Source of the DNA: Lunularia cruciata
Lineage: Eukaryota; Streptophyta; Marchantiopsida; Lunulariales; Lunulariaceae
Length of the DNA: 64,000 bases
NCBI GenBank assembly: GCA_948567375.1
Contig: OX419757.1
Location: forward strand, 17,250,974-17,314,973
Direction: 5' to 3'
Shown: in pieces, positions 1-9,829 of the stretch
How the letters are laid out: the number at the start of each line of letters is the position of its first letter
Position numbering within the stretch: the first letter of the stretch is position 1
Translations under genes and position numbers: made by a program
The notes under the pieces: generated by a model
The model's database searches: none
What the model saw: only the letters and a program-made list of their open reading frames with translations
Told to the model about the DNA's origin: nothing

Positions 1-1900
1 TCTTTGGATTCTTACTATGAAGATCATACAGCTACAAAGGTACTTACATTATGAAGATCTTAATTTAGTGAAGATTTTTGTGTACAAGGCTAATATGGAG
101 AACTACCTTTGCCTTTAGCTGTCCTACAAAGAATTATAGTTACTCTCCTTGCAATCCAAGGTTTTGAACACTACTATATCACAAATTTCTTGGAGTTTCC
201 TATATGTATCCTCCCTCTATTTCAAGGACAATCTCCTTGACTTTGGATCTTTGTAGACCTTGGCACTAAGAGTTTGAACTTATAACTTTAACTTGTGGAT
301 ATTGAATTTTGTTATTCTACTTATGGTTGCTTCTTCCTTAAGCTCTATCACTTGATTCTTAAGTATCTTCTAAGTCTTTGATCATCTTCAACTTATTTGC
401 CTCAAAGTTGGCGGCTAGAGCATTGTCTTTGCTAGTTATCTCTTGAATAATCTTCTACTTGTCTACTACCTTCTTCTCCTTCTCACTTGGTAATTCTTTT
501 GGAAATCCCTCAATTTGAACTACTACCTCCTTTATGTACTTGTCCATCTATTACTTTAGAGTAATTATCTTGACCTTCTCATTCTCTAGCTTACTTTTGA
601 TGTTTGCATTCTTTGTATTCTTCTTTTGCAACTGTTCCTTGTACTCTTGATGCTTGTGTTTTCTGTTGATCCAAAGAGCTCTAAACTCTCATTGCAATCT
701 TTAAACATCTTCTTTAAAGTTCTTATGCTCTACAACCAATAGAGTGTTCTATCTTTTAACTTTGTGATTCTCTTGCACATTAGCGTTTACCTTCAAACAC
801 TCATCTTTGTACAAGTTGCTTGCACTCTCTAGATCCTCCTTGCTTTTGGTCATCTTTGCCTTAGTTACATACCATTGACATGCATGCACTTTACCAACAA
901 AGCATTGTACACCACATCATACTTCTCTATATTCTAAGGGATCATTTGAAGAAACCTCAATGCATGTCCAACTGATTAATGATGAATCCACTCCATCTTT
1001 TATAGGTGATGCATAAACCTCAATGAAGATCCTTCTCTTTCTGGATGAGGCACAACATAAACTACCTTTGTTTCACCTTCAATATCCACTTGTTCTTCAT
1101 CCAAAACTTTATTGCTTGGCTTTGCTTGGGTCAAACTTGCTAGAATCTTTGGACCAAAGATCTTCTTGATCTTTGTATTCTTTGGCCATGAACTCTTCTT
1201 CCTCCAGTTGACTTCACATCTGCATAGTCTCCTCCTTCTTCCTTCAAGTTTGACTACATCCCTAGTAAATTAAGTTCATCTTCATCTTCTTTGCTTTCTT
1301 CTTTGGCTTCTCCTTCATTTTTGTCCAATGAAAGATCTAAGACCTAAGGATTCCTCCTACCTCTTGTTGCTGCTTTCTCTAAAGTGTTGCTCAATGAAGT
1401 TTGTTTCTTATTTTTATTTTTGGGAGTGACTACTACTACCACTTCTTTCAATGCTACAAATCTTCTAAATTTAACAAATTTGGCATCAACATTGTGTGGT
1501 TCTTCATTGTGGAAGGTTCTTTGGATTGAGCTACAGAATACTCCTCCAAAACAAAATGGTTGCCAAATTGCCTCCTCTCATCCTTGCTTAATAAATGTAA
1601 TCCCATGTAGAAGTAAATTGTAGATGAGGTAAGTTAGGTGGCTCCTACATCCTCCTCATATTCTTTGACCATGAAGTAGCCTGCCAATAAAACATGTAGG
1701 CCCAATTTATAGGTTCTCCTTAGTATAACTATTTGAAAAAGATTGCTTAGTTGATATGCTTTGGATAAAATATTTTCATCATGGATTGAATTGTATATCT
1801 AGAGAAAGGTCCTTGTAAATTGCCACTCTCTAACCATCACTCATATATCTTTTCTCTACAAAGTACTCAATGACCTTGGTATTGAATTTTGCTCATATTC
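1..1900 (-). pseudogene. Retroelement coiled-coil ORF relic
   Basis: On the minus strand this stretch reads as a long, stop-riddled, Glu/Lys-rich coding relic. For example, 541-600 reversed gives KSKLENEKVKIITLK followed by two TAA stops. The Glu/Lys/Leu spacing suggests a coiled coil. It resembles the coiled-coil reading at 22.1-23.8 kb, which sits just upstream of a Tat-like LTR, so it is probably the extra ORF or gag end of the same kind of element. Around 1,650-1,900 the minus strand also has a Trp-rich patch typical of such retroelement proteins. No intact frame exceeds about 80 residues. The class is inferred from composition, not from a domain match. Confidence 0.45.
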
Positions 1901-2029
1901 TTACATTTGGTACCTAGGGTCATCAATCTTGAGGGACTTGTGTCTCCTCCTAGCAATATCCTCTAATGGTCTTCTTCCAAAAGATCCATAATTTCTCTCT
2001 TGGTTCTCTTGCATAGTTCTTGAACAATT

Positions 2030-2490
2030 GCAAGTGAACCTTGTCATGCTAGTTGTAGCATCACACCTAGATTGCTCAGAATTTGGAGTAGTAGTGTTGG
2101 TAGTCAGAAGTATTTTGGAAGTTACTCATAGACTACTTGTTGATAGTCAATTTTTGTGTTTGGGGCACTAACTACATGGTGTGGCCCACTATCACTTGCA
2201 TTGTTTGCACCGTTGGCTGTGCCATCAGTGGGACTATTAGGGTTGGAGATCTAGGTCAAAATCAGGGGTATACCCTAGAAATGAAGCTCTAAAGAGCTCA
2301 CTTCTTTGATGTTGAGCCTTTGAGTCCTAACTATGGTGGATAGAGACCAATGAGCATCACCTAGATTCTCTTAGCTAGAGTGGGTGTGGCTTGATTGTAA
2401 TCAATATCTAATTTTTGGTAGATTATTTAGTGACAAACCAAGTACTGATTTAATTGAGTGTGATTCAAGTTATGAACAATTTGATTACAT
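2030..2490 (+). repeat. LTR-like segment, inverted copy of 5,731-6,175
   Basis: This segment aligns over its whole length with the reverse complement of 5,731-6,175. Landmarks include the shared words GTAGCATCACACCTAGATTG, GGAGTAGTAGTGTTGGTAGT and TGATTCAAGTTAT. The minus copy lies directly behind a polypurine tract and an LTR start at 6,275, so this plus copy is best read as an LTR fragment. It lacks the first 100 bp of that LTR. Similarity ends near 2,490 in GATTACA, a plausible LTR terminus. Confidence 0.6.
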
Positions 2491-3216
2491 CAAAGATGTG
2501 AGAGTTAGGGCAAAATTGGGCGCAAGAACTAAGGATGTTGGTGGTATCTCCACGCTTGATGAATTGTGGTACCTTGATCATAGTTCAAGTTTCCCTGAGA
2601 GTGATTGTGTACCAAAGCATTGGCCAAACTTGGAGCTAGAGAGAGTCAATTTCAAGGAGTAGTGTTTGTTTTGAGCTCAAGAGGACAATTTAGTTTGAGT
2701 TTGGAGCTCAAAAAATGAAATTGAAGGTGGAGTTGGAAACCCATCCCCATGAATTAGAGATTTGGAGAATCCACTCCATCCAATTTAGCTTGAGTGAAGA
2801 TTTAGCGGAGGATTCGGCGGTCAACTAACTCTAGGTATTTACATCAAATTTTATGTCAAATTTTACATTAGATTTTATGGAAGATGTATGTCAAATTTTG
2901 GCAAGAAAATGTTTCATCTCATTCTAGATGATCCTTATAGCTTACAAAGTTGATAGATAACTCTTATTATGTCAAATGCCAGATGGTGGTAGAGTCAATC
3001 CGGTGTTGATTTATGAGATGGAGGATTTTACTTTAGCTTTATTGTGATTGGACCTCCTCCATTATATGCTTCTTGTTTGTGTGCCATGTGTGCTTGAGAT
3101 GCTCTGACTTTAGACCGTTAGTGCTCTAGTGTACTATTGGTAGTGAAATTGGAGTGATGACCAGTCAGACTACATATATTTCTCTCCGGTGAGGCATGAA
3201 GTGATGACATGCAGAT

Positions 3217-3843
3217 TGTAATACTTTGAAGACAAGAGAACTCTATATTGTTATACTCCAAGGACAAGAGAACTCTACAAGAGAAAAAAACACAAGTTTC
3301 ACACTCAATACTTCAATGCCCCCAAAGGAGCACTTGCTTTTTATTATATAACAAAATGGACCCCCTCCAAAGAAGCTCCACCCTTGGATCAGATCCATGG
3401 ATTGGTGAAATGTTAGCAAGCTCCACCCTAAGGTCTGTTGCCTAGATGGGTAACATGTCAGTCCTTATATTATCTAGTTGGTCAAATGGGTTTGACCAAA
3501 GGGAATCTTTAAGGAATATTCTTATAGGAAGCTCAAAATCATGGGAGTGAGGTATCATTGGAAAGCTTTTGATGAGACAAATCAGGTGGGAGGGGGGGGG
3601 GGGAAGGAAGCAAGCCTTTTGGACCAAAGAGTAGGATTCTTTACATTTTTTAGGCCTTATTCATCAATTTAGGCCTCCAAAATTAGCTTTGAAGTTTTTA
3701 GGCTATTTTCAACTTCTGCTATATTAGTAGAGGTACTCTTTTGGTGATGTCTCTATCTAATCTAGTTAGATACACAACATCCTTCTAGATGCTACCAAGC
3801 CAATTTTCACCTTTAGACAATATATCTAACTATCGGTATTACA
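3217..3843 (-). mobile_element. Solo LTR, G-tract family, copy a
   Basis: Read on the minus strand it begins TGTAATACC at 3,843 and ends in GGAGTATAACA near 3,249. A 30-bp near-duplicate of the end lies at 3,217-3,248. It is clearly homologous to the LTRs at 12,195-12,936, 36,014-36,632 and 36,741-37,385, and has a run of 12 G at 3,592-3,603. Unlike the 12.2 kb copy it has no internal 156-bp duplication. I saw no matching 5-bp target duplication, so its edges are approximate. Confidence 0.65.
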
Positions 3844-4079
3844 CAGACCATGAGAGTACATATTGTGATTGCAAGTTACAAGTTGCACTTTCCCTTAGTG
3901 TAGTTATCATAGTTAGAGCTACATGATTGGGTGAAATTTGGTTGGTGGTGTTGGCACTTGGTGGTGTTTCTTGGTGGAGTACTTGTAGTGGTTATGGTTG
4001 CGGTTTATAGTTTTTGATTACTTTGTCACAACAAAGTTCTTTGGGGATTTAGGAGGAGATAGGATTGTAGTATGAAATG

Positions 4080-5490
4080 TGTTTATTTGGAGTGGTGCTT
4101 AGTATCAGTTTGTGTCTCAAGTCTCAATGAAGGAGGAGATTGACTCTAAGTTGGAGTTTGACACAAGAGCTGATTTAGCTGAGAATGCACTTAGTGTGTC
4201 TACACCGTTGTTGTGGGACATGGACAAGATTTATGGGACCTCCAAAGGCCCTAGGCTTTACTCTGGTATAGTGTGTACCATTGAGTTGGATGATTTCATC
4301 CACAAGTTTGATAGTTGGTGTGATTTGTAGTAGATACGGAACCCAACTTTGCACACAAACTTCATGGCATAGAAGGGGTTGTTTCAACATTTGGAGGGTC
4401 CACTGATGGATGACTACCATGAGTTCAAGAGAGCTCACTTGAAGGAGATTGAGCTATGGAGAAAATATTTGTCTCCAAACTATGTCTCTATTACTTCAAG
4501 CTTGGTTTCTAGGGGTAGACATCATGCACAAGTTCTAACTGTAGTAGTGTTGGTGGAACTCTTGGAGATGGTGCTACTACAAGGGCAGTGCAATACCAGA
4601 GTTTAACCTCATGGTGGAGTTCTTCTAATGTTTGAGGTAGAACTACTAGGGAGTGTGGACTTACAAGTTGAGGATCTTACAAGAGTTCCAATTAAAGGCT
4701 AGAGAGAGCCTACACAAGGTATATAATTGCATGAGATAGCTGATCAATTTCACTCAGGGAGTTATTGAGGCCTAGGTAGTCTAGTTTTGGTTTGGGATAT
4801 TGGACAAGGAGTTGCAGTGTTGAGTCCATGATGCTACATTGTTACATGCTACTTTGCTTACTTTGGTAGTGGTTTTTGGTTTGGTTGAGCATATTGAGCT
4901 TGACATGGTGGACGAGAGAGTAGTGACATCTAAATTTTGTAAGAAGACCTCATCCACAATTTTTGCTTCTTCCAAAGTGTAGTAGAGTGCACCATGCCAT
5001 GTTGGTTTCCAAGGACAAGGTGGACAACTTAGATCCCATGGAGCAAGTGGAGGGCCTAGTGTAGCTAGACCCTTACTTTGATTTTTGGGTTAATAATAGC
5101 TAGTGAGTGGTGGTGTTGCTAGATGGACTTGTGGTGGACCTCACCATAGGAGAGAGTGCATTTAGGGCATTGGACCTAATACTTCTAGTGCATCAAAGCC
5201 AGCACAAAGACAATGTGGCATTGCCATAGATTTGGTCATATTAGTGACCGATGCTTTGACCTACACTTGGAATTATAGAGTGGTAGGACTATTATGGCAA
5301 GAGGTAGAGGAGCTTCTGGTCATGAAAGACAACGTAGTAGAGGTGGTGGTAGAGGATCCACACCTGGTAGGGGTGTAGTACCCACCTTTACTTTTGATAC
5401 AACCATGGCTACTTGCATTGAGCGGTTGGAGTAAAGACTGGCTAGCATAGCTATAGCTCAGAGGAGATCAAATTCAAGTTCTGAGGCTTC
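4080..5490 (+). pseudogene. Retrotransposon gag-like relic
   Basis: Plus-strand reading frames interrupted by stops give gag-like sequence: FDSWCDL near 4,306, WKGLFQHLEGP near 4,370-4,400, and DDYHEFKRAHLKEIELW at 4,410-4,460. At 5,214-5,256 a degenerate zinc knuckle reads WHCHRFGHISDRC, that is CCHC with the first Cys lost. An Arg/Gly-rich stretch (RGRGASGHERQRSRGGGRG) follows. No protease or polymerase follows in this orientation; the sequence instead runs into the inverted LTR-like block at 5,631. Its family is not certain. Confidence 0.5.
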
Positions 5491-5630
5491 CACCTCATAT
5501 GATGGTGATAAAGACATTTTGGACTTCAATTCGTGAAGTAGCACAGGTAGATGCATTTGCTGTAGTGACTAGGAGTGTAGTACGTGATCTAGAGCACAAA
5601 GGAGCATCAATGGAGTTGGACCATTTTTTT

Positions 5631-6275
5631 TGCGTATATACATCACTAGATACCATACATTGTTGTCAACATCACACACTATAGAAGCATAAATCATACA
5701 TAATTTATACATGGACTCTCAAGTGCCACAATAATCAATTTGTTCATATAACTTGAATCACACTCAATCAGATTAGTACTTGATCTGTCATTCAATAATA
5801 TGCCAACAATTGGGTATTGATTATAGTCAAGCCACACCTACTCTAGCTAAGAGAATCCAAGTGATGCTCATCTGCCTCTATCCACCATAGCCAAGAACTT
5901 GAAGGCTCAATATCAAAGAAGTGAGCTCTTTGGAGCTACACTTCAAAAGTATACCCCTGGTCTCCAACCCTAACGGTCCCATTGATGGCACATCCAATGG
6001 TGTGAATTGTGCTCAGTGACAGTGGGTCCCAACATGTAGTTAGTACCCCGAACACAAAATCTGACCGTCAACAAGTAGTTTATGATTACCTATCAAAATA
6101 CTCTTGACTACCAACACTACTACTCCAGAGTCTAAGCAATCTAGGTGTGATGCTACAAGCAATGTGACAATTAAGTGCATATATACATTACTACACAACA
6201 TACATCAATGTCAACATCACACACTATAGAAACACAATTGACACATAAGTCACACATGGACTATCAAGTGCCACA
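5631..6275 (-). mobile_element. LTR with 100-bp terminal direct repeats
   Basis: Two ungapped 100-bp copies (5,631-5,730 and 6,176-6,275) match at about 83 of 100 positions. Both begin TG and end CA. They bracket 445 bp that also occur inverted at 2,030-2,490. On the minus strand the outer copy starts TGTGGCACTTG immediately after a purine-rich CTAGGGGAGTG, which looks like a polypurine tract. This makes 6,275 the start of the 3' LTR of the integrase/PHD element at 6,444-7,450. Either the LTR is 545 bp with a truncated tandem second copy, or this is a miniature element with 100-bp LTRs. No target duplication was found. Confidence 0.55.
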
Positions 6276-6443
6276 ATCACTCCCCTAGTTGACGGTTAGG
6301 TCCCTCTAACTCTAGATAGCCATATACTCCAAGTATATGGTATACCTTATGGTGGGCAAAAGATCAGGAGGCCGGGTGCTATCAAGCCCATTGTTAGTCA
6401 TTATCTGCAATCTATACCATATAAAGGATGAACTAACTATAAG

Positions 6444-7450
6444 TCAAGTACATCTAGGAAATAACCACTACCCTTGAGGAAGCACCATGAGGAGAGGAGT
6501 CACACATGCCATATGCCATCCTCTTGAATACCTATCACACTAACATAGTAGTAGAAGTAGCAGCTCTACCAGAAGAGCCGCATAACATACACCACAAGCC
6601 TACATGTAAAAGTGCCAAGCTTGAGTCCATAGTACCATCAATGTTTAGGAAGTGGCACGGTGCACAATTGTACACATGATCATTCCAAACAACACCAACA
6701 CATTCTTCTAACACATGGACTCTAGATTGCAAAACCTTGTGCACTCTCAAGATAGTGTGGCATGTAGAAACATCAAGTGTCATTGGTGTTGTTTGCTATA
6801 GATATATATAATCACCTAGATGAAATTTGACAGAATAGGGATCTATAATATCCTCCTTGAAAGGTAGCATAATGTAAGGTATCCCTATGCTAAGAAATTG
6901 CCAAGTTTGCAAAGGCCATTGGCATCACTCTCTAAAAGATCTTTGCCCATTGAGAACATGCGCTCATCCATACATTTGGATCATCTAAATCCAAAACTAT
7001 AGTAGTATCTCAACAAATGTTGCAGGTAAATTTGGATCTCATCCATAAAGTAGAAAGTAAGGAGAGAAGGATGCTAAGGAGGCTTGCTGGCTGAACCAAT
7101 AGCCCATGGCCAATTAAGGTAATTGGAGATCCTAATCTCCCAAGTGGCCTCTCTACAAACCATTCCTTTGCAATCCTCTCTTCTTTATCTAAACCACTCT
7201 CTTTGCCAAGCCATCTACCTTAGGATGATCTCAAGAGGTAGTACGATGATCAATCAAAGCCTTGTCACACAAGACCTAAAACTCTCCCAAGAACTATGTA
7301 CCTTAATTAGTCAAAACCTCAAGTGGTGCACCAAAATGACTAAGAACCTAATCCGACATGCACTTTGCATTCTTTTGCATTTAACATTGATAGTTATTTG
7401 TCTAAGTTTTTGTTGAAAGGACTCAAAGAAGTTCCTTAGATCATCAAACT
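6444..7450 (-). pseudogene. Ty3/gypsy integrase relic with C-terminal PHD finger
   Basis: On the minus strand a decayed integrase reads EVLTN.GT.FLGEF.VLCDKALIDHRTTS.DHPKVDGLAKRVV, with dots for stops. Family knowledge gives VLTDQGTEF and ADGLAERVVQ at these places, so the second catalytic Asp has become Asn and the catalytic Glu has become Lys. Further on, NCAPCHFLNIDGTMDSSLA is followed by CMLCGSSG, then after a one-base frameshift CDRY, GWHMAC and W.FPRC. Together these are the Cys4-His-Cys3 ladder of a PHD finger, with one Cys changed to Tyr. PHD fingers bind histone H3 tails, so this module may once have steered integration, as a chromodomain does in chromoviruses. A polypurine tract and LTR follow at 6,275. 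Confidence 0.65.
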
Positions 7451-8960
7451 AGTATCCTACTTCATCTTGGGCATCGTTGCATAGCCATTGGTTTTTGATC
7501 TCAAACACACTTCTGTTAATTTGTTCAAAGTAAAGGATATTGACATAGCATTTTGCATATAGATTGTTAGGGTTGTGATCATTATTTTCCTCATCATTAT
7601 CTTCAACACTTTTTTGACATCTTTTAGAACCACTTGTGAATACTCTTCATTGGTTTTATCATTGATGTGTAAGAATTCTTTTAATTTTCTATTTTCAATT
7701 TGAGTATCCAAAGATGCAAAATTTTGGATAATTTCAGCCATCAAATCAGCCACCAATTTGTTGTAGCATCTTTCATCATCATGATTTTTGCTTTCTTGAA
7801 TGCATTTTTTATTGACAATGTAGAGATAGGATCCCATGCCAATTTCACATGTTGTGCAACATCTAGCAAATGTGTTGGTTTATTGTAAACCACTCTTGTT
7901 ACTCCTCATGCAAGCCTAGCTGCTTTCTCTTTCTTGTGAGCCTTTATCTCATAAACTAAGGACATCTTAAGATACAAATACTTGTATCTCTTTTCTAGTG
8001 TAGCTATAATTCCCATATCACATGGTTGTTTCTAGCTAGTGCAGTTTGGAGGAAAGAAAATGATGTTGACATCATCCTCTTCAAATGCTTCAAAGTGACT
8101 TGGGGCATTGTCCTACAAAATAAAAACATGGCGGCCAATTTGCTTTTTCACTTTGGGATAAAATAGTTCATTAAACCATTTCTAGCATGTCTCAATATCC
8201 ATCTATGCTTTGCCTTGACTGAAGTACTTCAAATGCCATTTATGATATTTGATGCAAGCTGGAATTTTAGGCTTTCCAACCAATGTGCATGAAATTTTGT
8301 ATGTTCCAATAGCATTGGCACAAACAATCAATGCGACTCAGATTTTTACTTGTTTCTTACCTCGTGGAGTATTGAGATCTTTAGATGGCACAAGGAGAGT
8401 GTATCTTGGTAGCATTGGATAAAACAACCTTTTTGTCCATATCATAGATATTTTATATGTCATATTGCTCAATTATAGCATAAATCTCATTTCATGATGC
8501 CAAAAACTCCCAACCTTCTTTTTTCACTTCTACTCCTTCACCATGCAAAATAATTTTTTGTAATCCTTTTTGTGTTTAAAAATGGCTAATCCATTGCAAA
8601 GATGCTTTGAAATCATTAGCAAAAAATCCAAGTTCTATTGTAATTTACCTTGTTCTAACAATTTCCACTAATGGTGGAACTAGTGAATTTGCATGATGCA
8701 TGCTATCAATCCAAATGAATAGCTTATCTTCTACCTGCAAAAACTGACCAATGGATGCTCAATACATTTGTAATCTTGCTTCCTTAGACATCAAAGCACA
8801 TCTCGTTTAAATTGTTTCTTGGTTCTCCTACTTCTTGTGGATGGCACTTTTGTTGACGTCATATTTGTTGGCCAATGCTTGCTTACTTTGAAGGTTTGGC
8901 TTGCTCAATTAAGCAATGATCTTTGACCTGTAAAACTCATTTAAATGCTTTCTTTTGCCA
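7450..8960 (-). pseudogene. Pogo/Tigger (Tc1/mariner) transposase relic
   Basis: Minus-strand translation shows the domain order of a pogo/Tigger transposase. An HTH-like segment (SKQALANKYDVNKSAIHKK, about 8,810-8,890) is followed by a CENP-B/Tc5-like DNA-binding stretch (EDKLFIWIDSMHHANSLVPP, EIVRTR, NDFKASLQWISHF, about 8,580-8,740). The DDE_1 catalytic core comes next: ALIVCANAIGTYKISCTLVG, KAWMDIETC, DNAPSHFEAFEEDDVNII, FFPPNCTS, QPCDMGIIATLEKRYK (about 7,980-8,340). The hallmark DNAPSH Asp and the PCDMGII motif are visible. Several in-frame stops break it; one at 8,032-8,034 is a TAG where family members have Trp. It is a dead copy. Terminal inverted repeats were not found. Confidence 0.75.
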
Positions 8961-9335
8961 AAAGAGATGTTATGGAGAATGATTGAACTAAGTATGCATC
9001 TCTAGTTAAATATTCACAAGTTATCATAGATCAAGTTTCATTGTACTTAACCAAGAAATCAATTTATTAGTGTAGGATAAACCATTTAATTCACCAAGAG
9101 AGTAATATCTGCCATTATATGTATGCCTGGAAGGAAGTAAAGTGGTCCAACAAGGAAGAGCACTTTAGAATTTCCTCAATATTTGCTTAGAAAGGGTCCC
9201 ATGGTGCATAGCTCTAATTGATGAAAATCTTTTTCCGTTAGCACAACGACCAATAGTGGATGATTGATTATTATGATTGATAATTATGGATTGATTTCAT
9301 ATTATGATTCTAGGAATGCTTGGCTCTTGTAAGAT

Positions 9336-9720
9336 ATGATATGTTTGAAAAACTCTCACATGTGGGAAGATTTGAATAAGCAAGGAGAATGTACCATGTT
9401 TGACCAAAATCAATATCTACTTGGTGCCTCATGTTATGTTCCAATGAACCATCTCATGCACTCTTTCAAGCAAACAAGAAAAACACCTATTCAACAAATG
9501 TGTGGCAAGAAGGAGAGTGTTGAATGAAAATTTTATTGGAGTGTTAAAAGCATATTGGCATTCACTCAAGGAATTAAGGATACAACTAATTTCTTAGGAG
9601 AAGTGCATATGTTACAATGGAGTAGTGTATGTGTTATTATGCATAATATTTTGATAAACAAAGTAGATATTTGGTCACATGAGGATGGTGATTTAGAAGA
9701 AGAGGTAGAAATATAAGTTT
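9336..9720 (+). pseudogene. PIF/Harbinger transposase C-terminal relic
   Basis: Plus-strand frames give a decayed DDE nuclease of the HARBI1/PIF type. QYLLGASCYVP at about 9,408-9,440 fits the 'ADSAYPL' region. RVLNENFIGVLKAYWHSLKELR at about 9,512-9,575 fits the conserved 'xEHxxGxLKxRFxxLR' motif. CVIMHNILI at about 9,628-9,655 fits the 'CCxLHNxCI' motif near the C terminus. At least one frameshift near 9,520 and several stops are present. The N-terminal part and terminal repeats were not identified. The family is inferred from motif order. Confidence 0.5.
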
Positions 9721-9829
9721 TAGACCAAGGTTCCATGATGGGGCTTGAGCAAAGTAGAGAGGAGACAAGAAGTATGATATTGCAACATTGTCTTTCTTTC
9801 CATTGACAACTTGGTGGTCTTCTTTATCC

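Noticed and set aside
2030..6275. Inverted repeats as terminal inverted repeats of a DNA transposon
   Set aside because: The contents are retroelement gag and the right copy sits behind a polypurine tract as an LTR, so opposite-facing LTRs fit better than transposon termini.
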